Shown here: positions 1 through 9,266 of the stretch, piece by piece
How positions within the stretch are numbered: the stretch's first letter is position 1
Layout of the letters: every line of letters begins with the position of its first letter
Assembly: GCA_034770075.1 (NCBI GenBank)
Contig: CM068380.1
Coordinates: forward strand, 26,722,005-26,786,004
From: Aralia elata
Taxonomy: Eukaryota; Streptophyta; Magnoliopsida; Apiales; Araliaceae
Length of the DNA: 64,000 bases
Direction: 5' to 3'
Notes under the pieces: generated by a model
Databases searched by the model: none
Told to the model about the DNA's origin: nothing
What the model saw: only the letters and a program-made list of their open reading frames with translations
Position numbers and translations under genes: made by a program

Positions 1-520
1 AAAAAGTGCAGCCTCCAACTCTACACAAGTCAAACACAAAGGTTTCCATAAATCCTCCCATAGAAAAAGCCCAAAGGGAGGAAAAAAGTTTATCCCATTC
101 ATCGAAAAATTGAAAGATTATCTCTCTGTAACCAGTGCAGCATTATTTTGTCAAATTCTCCCAAAAAAAAAACAATACCGCACTACTATAGTAGGTTAGC
201 TTCAGTATGTCTTCCAAACCGTCATAATTGAATCAATAAAGTATCTTCTATTGAAATTTGAAGCAGGACTCACCAAAACCTCCAACACTCCCAAAATAAA
301 TAAAGTTCCACAAATCCCAAGCAATAGGGAAAAGCAAAAATAAATGAGAATGTGTCTCATTGCTTTACCTAATGCTTATACATAAAACAAATGCAGGCCA
401 CACTTTCCTCTCGCAAAACCAAAAAGAGAAAACACAAAAAAAAAAACAACAGTTTGTTTAGCATGTAGATATGTTATAATGTTAGTAAAGGAACCATCAA
501 CCATGATCTTGTGTTTAACA

Positions 521-672
521 AACTGTATGTTTTACAGTAACTACTTTTCCTTTGCCTAGTCAGTATTTCAACATACCTTCTACTGTGACACGGAAGTTAA
601 ACTGTATGTTTTACAGTAACTACTTTTCCATTGCCTGTTCGGTATTTCAACATACCTTCTACTGTGACACGC
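521..672. repeat. 79-bp tandem duplication
   Basis: Two adjacent copies of a unit beginning AACTGTATGTTTTACAG (at 521 and 600) and ending at TGTGACACG, with a few differences such as CCTAGTCAG versus CCTGTTCGG. The rest of 1-893 is AT-rich and shows no coding signal. Confidence 0.8.
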
Positions 673-893
673 AACCAATACAGATGAACTTAGTCGTGTT
701 GATGACTATTTGTCTTCTTCTTTTTCTGTGACCGAGTCTAATGAGTAGTTGAGTTTAATCCGACTTGATCTTTCTAGTTTCTTTCACACACCAAATTCCA
801 CTTATCGATATGTAGATTTGAATTTTCCACATATATGAATTAGCAGTCACCTATTCTCATATAAAGGATTTGAATCTACGATAGCCTCTCCAT

Positions 894-1960
894 CAGGGGC
901 GGAACTAGGATTTGCTCCCAGCAGAGGCGGATTTTAATTAATTTTTTTGTTAAAACTAAAATAAATAAAACTTGAATTAATCATAATATTAACTAATCAT
1001 AATAATGTTTACAAATTGAAATGTTATCCTCCTAGACCCTATGGCTTGAAAATGTTTCAAGATAACTTCATTATCAATAGTTTCAAATACATCATTTTCG
1101 ATGTAAGGAACTAAACAATCACTCAACCATTTTTCGCTCTTTTGGTTTTGGAGATTGGTTTTAACAATATTCATCGTTGAAAATATCCTCTCTACCGAGG
1201 CAGTAGAGCTTGGCAAAACTAAACCAATTTCATCAACAAATAAACCCAAGGATACAAATGAGCCTTATTTTTGTTAACCAACTTTTCAGCAAGTTCACCA
1301 ATCCCTTTTACATTAGAAAATTCAGAATTTATAAACTTACTTGCCATAGTTCAATTTGAACTATTCCCTGAAGGAATACAATTTTAACCGTATGCTCAAA
1401 GCCTCAAACCAAATTTGTTTTCTATATTCAAGCAAAATCAAGCCAAAACACATCAAAATCAAGTCACAAACACAACCAAATCAGGACATACAACAAAATC
1501 ACCAAAAAATTGAAGTTTATTTAACCCCAAACCACAACAAATTCAAATAAATTTTAAATTATCGAACAAAAAAAAGCCTTAGTTACCTCTTAAGTCCAAA
1601 ATGCAACAAAATCATCAAGAAAATTGAAGTACATTTAGTCCCAACTAACAACAAATTCAAAAAAAAATATAAATTTTAAATTATCAAAGAAAAAAAGTCA
1701 TAATTTAGTTATCTCTTAAGTATGAAAAAATCAAATCAAAGGATGGGGTTTGATATGCGCAGTGGAAGAAAAAAAATTGAGTGAGCGTGAGGTTCTGTAG
1801 TTTTTTTTAGAATAGAAGTAGTTTTAGTTTTTTTTTTGCCCCCTGCAAGTTTTAACCTTTCCATAAATCTGCCCCTTAAGTTTATTAAATTATATTTCTA
1901 CCCCTGCCCCTATACTTGGGGGGGGGGGGGGAATCCAGCATTGGCAACTATGCTGCCCTG
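894..1960 (-). mobile_element. Decayed hAT DNA transposon
   Basis: Position 894 begins with CAGGGGCGGA, the terminal inverted repeat typical of plant hAT elements related to zinc-finger MYM-type transposases, and the hAT dimerisation domain is encoded just inside it on the minus strand. The right-hand end is uncertain. A 14-base G run (1918-1931) and a GCCCCT-rich stretch near 1890-1960 may mark it, but I could not find a clean matching inverted repeat or an 8-bp target duplication. Most of the transposase is missing. Confidence 0.6.
989..1350 (-). pseudogene. hAT transposase C-terminal dimerisation domain, frameshifted
   Basis: On the minus strand, residues read LVLPSSTASVERIFSTMN followed by a segment ending in CLVPYIENDVF. 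This is the hAT-family C-terminal dimerisation block (PSSTASVERxFS). The preceding piece (ELAEKLVNK then YPWVYLLMKLV) lies in a neighbouring frame upstream, so at least one frameshift around 1225 splits the domain. Family knowledge says this domain pairs transposase monomers. The DDE core and BED zinc finger are not visible here, so no active transposase can be made. Dimerisation-domain identity is confident; the subfamily assignment is less so. Confidence 0.75.
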
Positions 1961-1999
1961 TATATAGTTTCACCCCTACTCTCCATTACCATTATGCTA

Positions 2000-2600
2000 A
2001 TTTTGGATTGAAGGAATCAAGGCCATAATGGAATAGCTCATTTTGACGGAATGGCTCATTTTAACGGAATGAAAAGAAGTGTTTGGTTACTCATTCTAGC
2101 ATAATGGACCATCCTAATGGAATATAAATTCATTCCATTCCCTTCATTTTTATTTCATGGGAGAGGGTGGAATGGGTCTATTTCAAATATAATGACAATA
2201 ATATCCTCCTATCACAATACCATTGTGTCCTCTCACTACCACCGCCACCGCCTGCCAACACCCGCTACCACCACCACCTACCAACACCCGCCAACACCAC
2301 CCACCCACCACCATGCCACCACCACCCACCACCATGCCACCACCACTGCCAACAACCACCTCCACCCACCACCACCGCCACCAACCACCACCACTAACAA
2401 TTAACAAACATGTTTTTGAGGGGTATTTGGGTATTTTTCTTTTTTGTGAGTGGCATTTGGGTACTTTTCTTTTTGATGAGGGGTATTTATGACATTTAAA
2501 TTTTTATTCCATTCTTAGTTTAATTCTTGAATCCAACCAAACATGCACTTGTAATCCTTAAAAAACATTTTCATTTCATTCATGTATACATTACAAACCT
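2000..2600. other. Possible MITE with CCA-rich core
   Basis: The edges carry inverted motifs (TGTTTGGTT near 2082, AACCAAACA near 2537) next to ATTCCATTC-type repeats. This layout is common in short non-autonomous plant DNA transposons. I could not define exact terminal repeats or a target duplication, so this is only a suggestion. Confidence 0.3.
2228..2400. repeat. CCA/CCACC low-complexity repeat
   Basis: Imperfect runs of CCACC, CCACCA and ATGCCACCACC dominate this stretch. They create several long histidine/proline/threonine-rich or glycine/tryptophan/valine-rich open frames on both strands, which are compositional artefacts rather than genes. Confidence 0.85.
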
Positions 2601-2723
2601 GTCTTATTTCGTTCCTTCAATACAAATGCAACATCAAGTTACAATGTAGTATCCGGATCCTGAAAGTCTGATTCTATATATCATGAGGAAAAAAATCCTA
2701 CTGGTATATGTTTTGTCTACCTA

Positions 2724-2999
2724 AGTGTTGTTGTTTATCTGATAGAATAATAATACTTTATTTCTTCATCTCATGGTACTACATTACATTTGTTCATTCT
2801 TTAGACCTCAGTTTATATAAGCATGTATCAATCCTATTCGGAGAAAAGTAAAGAAGATGAGGTAGTGTCGTTGTTTATCTGATAGAATAATAATACTTTA
2901 TTTCTTCATCTCATGGTACTACATTACATTTGTTCATTCTTTAGACTTCAGTTTATATAAGCATGTATTAATCCTATTCGGAGAAAAGTAAAGAAGATG
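2724..2999. repeat. 140-bp tandem duplication
   Basis: Two consecutive copies with a 140-bp period: TTGTTTATCTGATAGAATAA occurs at 2731 and again at 2871, and each copy ends in GAGAAAAGTAAAGAAGATG. The copies differ at only a few sites (CCTCAG/CTTCAG, ATCAAT/ATTAAT), so the duplication is fairly recent. Confidence 0.85.
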
Positions 3000-4423
3000 C
3001 CTTAAACTGCTCTATCCTAAAAGTTATATCTGGGATATAACTTCATTGCTTCAAGGCTGAAACACTTCTGTTTTATAATGGCTTTTCAAGATCAAAACCG
3101 ATTCTCACGTTTTTCTACAGCACAAGTGCTAGCTAGAAAATTATCCGGTACCAACCGTAGGTCGACACTCCTAAAACCGTTATTGTTTGCACCTTCACTT
3201 CTCTTGCAGTTGCTTGGCAATGGCCTCTATTCCAAATGGATTTACAATACCTTCTTGGAAGATAACCTTATTGAAGCAGTTCTATGATTCTACGATGTGC
3301 TTGCCTTATCCATTTGGCCCTATTGTCACTTGTGTCTAGTTCATTCTGGGCTCAAGAGACCTTTTCATGCCCGGTAAAAATGTTTATAGTTCAAATGTCC
3401 ACGATTTGACCTTCTAACGCACAGTCGCACATATTCTACTCTCTTTAACAACAATCTCCATAGAGCCTAACGTTTATACTGTTTTATATTTATGAACTCT
3501 CACATTGTAAGTATAAGAAAAATCTCCTCCTTTTGTACATTCTCATTTCTAATGAAATCTTCTTCAATTTTGAAAAATAAATAAATAACATGATTTTGTC
3601 TGTCAGTCAGGTTCTGCTCTTTGGACCGCCCATCGGGCTACTGTTCTTCATATCTTGTGTCATATACTGGATAAAATCTTTCAGAGTTTAATGTTCTCTT
3701 CTTCTTCCTCTTTAGAGCTTTGTCCTTCTCCTAATGCTGATTGCTTGGGATGATACTGACCATAAATCAACCACAAATATTTGCATATTTAAGCAAGAGT
3801 TTTACCTCTTGCAACAGTAACAGATAGGGCGTTATAACATTATCATTTGTGAAGGCAAAGTATTGTAACATCACTTATACTACTACTGCCAACTCCTCAC
3901 TGACGTTTTCAAACCTGGCTTCTCTTTCATCCCTACTTGCCTGTAATAGTAGTTCCATCCAAATTATTATGATAATGCCTTTTATGAGCACATAAAGTAT
4001 CATAATCTTTTTGACAACATCTTGAGATAAAAGATTGCCTTTCCCATTGTTTCTAACTATTTTCACCGAATCGAGTCAAATTTGCTCTTAAAATCTAAAT
4101 AGAGGATCAAAGTATAATATACAAAAAATTAAAAGTCACTATCACCGGACATCTAAACCCGCGTCCCGCCACCCTTTTTCAGCCCCCTAAAAAAAAGAGA
4201 AAGGAATGTTGAGGGTGATGGCTAATGATAACAGAAGAATTTAACGACTAGCACTCGATGATAATCTAGTCCAAAAATAAATGTACAAAAACTAAAAACT
4301 CCTTTTTAATCTCCAAAGTACCTCTGCAAACTAAAATCTTGAATTGAGACAAGAGAAGAAATGACTTTATAAGACATGAATAAAAACTATTGAAAAATGT
4401 GATATATAAGAAGTCGTCTTAAC
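3000..4423. other. Non-coding stretch downstream of SCYL2 exon 2
   Basis: No further SCYL2 exon was recognised here on the minus strand. A 69-codon open frame at 3078-3287 (plus) has no recognisable motif and is not called as a gene. The region may be part of a long second intron or may mark a truncated gene. Confidence 0.4.
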
Positions 4424-5917
4424 CTCAGGACAAATGGCCCGATGAATGAGGCGTGCATTATTGTGAAGAAAGTCTAAGGATTCTGCAACCTGAAGCAAAC
4501 CATGCTTTACTTCCAATAAACCCATTTCCTGCAAAAGAGGAAGCATTTAGCTAAGTATCAATTACAGAAGACGGGCATTAAGAAATTCTATAATGAAACT
4601 CTTTCCAACGTTTGCAAGTTTGATCTTTCAATCTCATAGAAATAGTTAAAACTTTCTACATTCCCATTCCCATTTACAAAATGTTAGTATATCTTACATA
4701 TATGTCATGCGTGTATAAGTTGGCGCTGCTTTTAATGGAATCTTACTGCCTACTTAGTGGAAATAAAGACAGAGAGAAATTTATGAAGAGAAAATAATCA
4801 TAAATTTGATGATATAAAGTTGACAGGTATTTTCACGTATGCCAAAGCTGTGAAGCAATCATGCTGCAAGGATTTGAAATACTGGAAGATCGATTGAAAT
4901 TATCAAACCTTATAGAGCTTTTTACTTCAGTGGTTAATAACATAATTATCTACAGATTTTGATTTAATACAACAATTATGCCTAGATTCAAATTTTTAGA
5001 TGCATATTTGTCCTTAGTCTCTACCTAGTTGGATATTTGAATTGTCTAATTCTCCTTAGGTTCAGCAACCACTTCATAGAAGCCCTCAAGAAATAAAACA
5101 GAATAACTAAAAAATAATTTAACAATGGAAAACGCCACACCTACATTGAAGTAGAAGTATAGATTATAAGTTCAATTCAGCACAATATGGTCGGGCAATA
5201 GTAATAAAATCCGTTACTCTTGTCCCTCTCCTTTTCTTCTTCTGTTCTTTGCTTATTTTTTAGCATTTTATCTTCCTCCCTATGTTTGTATATTTTTCTA
5301 TAGGTGGAAGTGTTTTTATTATAATTATAGTCTTTCAATTCTATTTCAACAAAAAGATAGTGTAGATCATAGCTCAATCCTAGAATTCAATTAGTATAAA
5401 CAATGCAAATTTGAATTATTACCATTCCTTTGAGTTCCTTTGGCACCTTAGCAATATTATCCACATTGCCAAGCGCATTTGCAACGGACGCAAACATCGG
5501 CTCAGTCACCATTGCCATTGCATTCTTACTCTCATCCAAAGCCTGAACCACGTGCACCACACCGGGGTGCCTCAACCGGACCAACCGAGCCGCATCGGCC
5601 CTAATTATATCCAAAAACGAGTCCTCGGCGGCTTTGGAGAGGCCACCTCGGAGCCGAGCCTCCGTGAGGGAGCGCTTATCGAGGAGCCAGACGCAAACGG
5701 TGGGGTACTGTTGGGAGAGGGTGGATCCGTTACGCGCCTTGGCGGAGTACAGCTTCCACACGAGGCCTGGGCCGGCGGAGCCGATCTGATCAAGGAGGTC
5801 GTAGTCCTGGAGGGGCTTTGGTCCGGTGACTTCCTGTACGGTGGTCTGTACCGTCTTCTCGATCACTGCTGCGGTTTTGGCGAAGGCTTGGCTTAGGGTT
5901 TTCATGTTGAGGGACAT
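4424..5917 (-). CDS. SCYL2: SCYL2-like pseudokinase, first two coding exons (partial)
   Basis: This is the 5' part of a SCY1-like protein 2. SCYL2 proteins are catalytically poor kinases that bind clathrin and act in trafficking between the trans-Golgi network and endosomes. Exon 1 is 5917-5423 and starts with ATG encoding MSLNMKTLSQAF, followed by the conserved PKPLQDYDLLDQIGS and LRHPGVVHVVQALDE blocks. It ends at a GT donor (5422-5421). Exon 2 is 4528-4424, preceded by TTTTGCAG, in phase 0, and encodes 35 residues including LLEVKHGLLQVAESLDFLHN. Its catalytic-loop position reads HRAICPE where active kinases have HRD, as expected for this pseudokinase family. The intron is 894 bp. The following exon (NVLITS-type sequence) was not found in the remaining 4.4 kb, so the gene either has a very long second intron or is truncated. 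An upstream ATG choice at 5905 is possible. Confidence 0.88.
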
Positions 5918-5965
5918 TGTGGGGATAATTGGATTGTGCTAGGGGTATAATTTGGAAAGATCACC

Positions 5966-6015
5966 GCCGAAGACGGCGGCGGCGGTGGTGTGCGGTGGTG
6001 TGCGGCGGTGGAGGA
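5966..6015. repeat. GGC/GGT microsatellite in SCYL2 leader
   Basis: Short GGCGGCGGCGGTGG and GTGCGGTGGT repeats just upstream of the SCYL2 start codon, probably in the 5' untranslated region on the minus strand. Confidence 0.6.
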
Positions 6016-6054
6016 AGACAAGATGAATCGGATTTGATCGGATTCCACCTCAAT

Positions 6055-6095
6055 GACTTTTTCTCTAGAGTCTCTCTCTAAAAGTATATACTAAT
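6055..6095 (-). promoter_or_regulatory. Candidate SCYL2 core promoter
   Basis: Read on the minus strand, a TATATACTTT box (about 6091-6082) is followed by a GAGAGAGA initiator-like purine tract roughly 165 bases before the start codon. Spacing is plausible for a plant core promoter, but no transcript evidence is available. Confidence 0.35.
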
Positions 6096-6144
6096 TCCTC
6101 TGTCTGTATATAGTATTGAATCTGACGTCACCTTGATTTTTTGT

Positions 6145-6182
6145 CTCTCTCCTCTCCTCTCCTCTCCTCTCCTCTCCTCACT
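6145..6182. repeat. CTCCT pyrimidine tract
   Basis: About six CTCTC/CTCCT pentamers in tandem. On the SCYL2 sense strand this is a GA-rich tract, a frequent feature of plant promoters. Confidence 0.75.
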
Positions 6183-6364
6183 AGTTCTCGCCGTCTCCGG
6201 TTGTCTTGTTCCTTCCTCCTCTCAAAATTGGGTTGTAGGCCGTAAATAAGCCGGGTCGAGCCGGCTTAGCTTGTGAATTAAAAGTTAAGTAAATTGAGTC
6301 TAAAATTAAATGAGTGCGAACTCAGCTTGTTATGTAAGAGCCAAACAAGCTCGAACCTTCTTAC

Positions 6365-6413
6365 GTGAGCCGTGAGCCGTGAGCCGTGAGCCGTGAGCCG
6401 TGAGCCGTGAGCC
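6365..6413. repeat. Seven tandem copies of GTGAGCC
   Basis: Exactly 49 bases made of seven perfect 7-bp GTGAGCC units. It is not a plant telomere repeat (TTTAGGG). Confidence 0.95.
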
Positions 6414-6569
6414 TAGTCAACCGAGTGGAGCTTGTACCCGACTCATTTATTTTTTCATTTTCTTTTTTATTTTTAACTTCTTTTTGGTTTTTTCTTTTTT
6501 TTTTTGATAAAAGTGTAAGTTCAAATTAAGCCATCCATAATAATAATTCAATAAGAGTCATAGTACAGT

Positions 6570-7091
6570 TGTTAAATATTGACTCATATTTGGTCAAAAA
6601 TAGATGCTCCACATTTTAATTACATGTTTTGTAATTGGTCCAAGTTGGTATGCGACCTTACCTAATTCCAAGATTGGTGTGCTAGTGCAATTGGTCCAAG
6701 TTGGTGTGCTAGACCTTGGCTATAAAAGGAAGCACATTCATAAGATGAAATCACACCAATCAATCCTAAGGGAGTAGGATCCCATCCGGTAGAGGGTGGA
6801 GTGAGTTATTCAAATGTAGAGAGATAAGAGGTATCCAAGTGTTAGAGAATTTTATGTGGAAAAATTCTCTTGGGAAGAATTATCTTTCTTGAGTGGATGT
6901 GAGGAAATTTCTGAGAGTGTGAGTGATTGTAATATTATTCACATAGTAAATTTTCTCTGGTTGTCTTTGGCAACGAAAGTGGTTTTTTCTCCGATTTTGG
7001 AGTTTCCACTATAATTCTTGTGTTGTGTGATTGTGTTCTAAATTTTCAATTTCCTATTTCTCTATATCGTGAGACATTGTAATTCCCAACA
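6570..7091 (+). repeat. 5' LTR of small copia-like element
   Basis: 522 bp, TG...CA ends. A clear TATA box (TATAAAAGG, 6721-6729) indicates an LTR promoter directed away from SCYL2. Confidence 0.93.
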
Positions 7092-7093
7092 AT

Positions 7094-7106
7094 TGGTATC
7101 AAGAGC
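7094..7106 (+). promoter_or_regulatory. Primer binding site, initiator Met-tRNA type
   Basis: TGGTATCAAGAGC two bases after the LTR, one base longer than the canonical TGGTATCAGAGC. Confidence 0.8.
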
Positions 7107-7158
7107 TTTTGGTTCACGCCGTTGGTGTCTCCAACGGGTACGATCCGTTTAAAGAAAA

Positions 7159-7254
7159 ATGTCTGGCATGAAAATCGATATAGAGAAATTCGATGGGAGA
7201 ATTGTTTTTTGGCTTGTGTTAAAGGCAAGTCAAAGATGTGATAATTCAATCTAA
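7159..7254 (+). pseudogene. Copia-type gag N-terminal stub
   Basis: The ATG at 7159 opens a 31-codon frame starting MSGMKIDIEKFDGR, which matches the opening of many plant copia gag proteins (K-DIEKFDGxN-F). It ends at TAA. The expected next block (VKDVLIQ-type) is recognisable in another frame just downstream (about 7224-7280), so the reading frame is broken and truncated. No nucleocapsid, protease, integrase or reverse transcriptase remains. Confidence 0.7.
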
Positions 7255-7462
7255 GTTACACAAGTTGTTTGAACATCTTCATGGCATGCCGCTAGTATCC
7301 AAAGTTGCCATGAAAGAGGATGTGTTACTACTAGCGGGTTTTATGCACACGGGCATTGGTTGGCATTGATGCAAGGTGTGTGGTGATGTCGATGGCTGAT
7401 GTACTTCTGGGAAAGCCAACGTGGAAGTAGCACCATAATTTTTCAGCAAGTTTGTTCGACAT

Positions 7463-7745
7463 GAAATCTTAGAATGGTTGATTCTAAGTGGTGTATGTGT
7501 AAACATGAAATCTTAGAATGGTTGATTCTGAGTGTATGTATACTCTTTATGGTGGAGTATGATAATTCTCTATACCGAGAATTATGACTGTTAGTGAAGA
7601 CAGTGATAACAGAAGTTATGAAAAATCTTAGAATGATTGATTCTGAGTGGAGGTGTACTCTTTACGGTGGAGTATGATAATTCTCTATGCCGAGAATTAT
7701 GACTGTTGGTGAAGACAGTGATAGCAGAAACTATGGTGATTATTT
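7463..7745 (+). repeat. Internal tandem repeats of small copia-like element
   Basis: ATGAAATCTTAGAATGGTTGATTC appears at 7463 and 7505 (42-bp period). A longer unit containing TCTTAGAATG, GGTGGAGTATGATAATTC and GAAGACAGTGATA recurs with a 115-bp period (7511 and 7626). Confidence 0.85.
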
Positions 7746-7770
7746 GGAGAATATGAGCCAATGTGGAGAT

Positions 7771-8292
7771 TGTTAAATATTGACTCATATTTGGTCAAAA
7801 ATAGATGCTCCACATTTTAATTACATGTTTTGTAATTGGTCCAAGTTGGTATGCGACCTTACCTAATTCCAAGATTGGTGTGCTAGTGCAATTGGTCCAA
7901 GTTGGTGTGCTAGACCTTGGCTATAAAAGGAAGCACATTCATAAGATGAAATCACACCAATCAATCCTAAGGGAGTAGGATCCCATCCGGTAGAGGGTGG
8001 AGTGAGTTATTCAAATGTAGAGAGATAAGAGGTATCCAAGTGTTAGAGAATTTTATGTGGAAAAATTCTCTTGGGAAGAATTATCTTTCTTGAGTGGATG
8101 TGAGGAAATTTCTGAGAGTGTGAGTGATTGTAATATTATTCACATAGTAAATTTTCTCTGGTTGTCTTTGGCAACGAAAGTGGTTTTTTCTCCGATTTTG
8201 GAGTTTCCACTATAATTCTTGTGTTGTGTGATTGTGTTCTAAATTTTCAATTTCCTATTTCTCTATATCGTGAGACATTGTAATTCCCAACA
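7771..8292 (+). repeat. 3' LTR of small copia-like element
   Basis: 522 bp, no difference noticed from the 5' LTR, followed by the target duplication ACAGT. Confidence 0.93.
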
Positions 8293-8297
8293 ACAGT

Positions 8298-9266
8298 CAT
8301 CCAAATACCAAATTTTTAGTCTTAGTACCATAATTTAAATTAACAACTATCAAAATATGAAAGAATAACCAGAGCAACTTTATTTTGCAACAGCAACTGC
8401 CAACTTGCATCAGCTTCATTTTTCATAACAAACATGCAGCAACTTCATTTTTCAACTCTGATTCCAATAATCTGATCTTCCAAATCATATTTATAGGGTG
8501 ATTCATCGCTAGTTATACCTTTAACATTACTGATCAAATGGGTTAATGCTGCATTCAAAGCTACTACGAGAAAAGGTTTGCCTCAAGGGGGACATCACTC
8601 TCTCTTTGGATCAATTCTTCCCTAAAATTTGTTTCTTTTTTATGTATTTACCCCGCTAAAATTATATTACCAACTATTTAAAGGGTTAAAATATTTTTTA
8701 TCACTAAACTAGGGGTCAATTTACAATAAACTCATTGAACTCAATTTTTTACCAATCAACTCATTGAAGTCTATTATTTTTACAAAAAAATAAAAAATAA
8801 AACACCGTTGAACCAGTTAAGTTTTTAAGGGCATTCCTATATGGAAATGCAGAGGTGGAAAATGAATGGAAAAAAAAATCAAATAAAGCATACTTGTCAT
8901 ATATGTGCCCTTTGCCAGTATGGCTTCCCCTCCTTTCATTTGAAATAATAAATTAATTTGACTTTTTAAAATTAATTCAAGACATTTTAAAACAATAAAT
9001 CTTGCATTTAATAAAAAAATTTATACTTAATTTATAATTTTCACAATTGTATTATATAAATTTAAGGAATTCATAAAAAAATTAATTTTTAAATATTTTA
9101 AATTCACTTTTAAAATATAAAATTACCTAATATTTTGAAATGGAGGATTATTATTAAATTTCAATCACAACACCACCACCGAAACCATGGACTCACCATC
9201 GAACCATCAAAATTAGTGCCTAAACCTGTCGTTACACAAGTAAAACTACCGTCCCACCATCACCAC
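8298..9266. other. AT-rich intergenic DNA
   Basis: No gene, RNA or element boundary was recognised between the small copia-like element and Tekay-1. Confidence 0.6.

Larger units (their letters stand above)
6570..8292 (+). mobile_element. Non-autonomous copia-like LTR element (1.7 kb)
   Basis: Two 522-bp LTRs (TGTTAAATATTG to CCCAACA) flank a 679-bp interior. A 5-bp target duplication ACAGT lies at 6565-6569 and 8293-8297. The interior starts with a primer site similar to initiator Met-tRNA and ends with a short purine-rich AATGTGGAGAT before the 3' LTR. Only a stub of copia-type gag remains, so movement would need proteins from another element. No difference was seen between the LTRs by eye, which implies a recent insertion. 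It sits in the 5' flank of SCYL2. Confidence 0.93.

Noticed and set aside
2117..2492. Overlapping open frames rich in His, Pro and Thr or Gly, Trp and Val
   Set aside because: Produced by the CCA/CCACC low-complexity repeat; no start context or domain.
3078..3287. 69-codon plus-strand ORF starting MAFQDQNRFSRF
   Set aside because: No recognisable domain, promoter or splice pattern; a chance ORF is likely.
6365..6413. Heptamer array considered as an interstitial telomere repeat
   Set aside because: The unit is GTGAGCC, not the plant TTTAGGG telomere motif.
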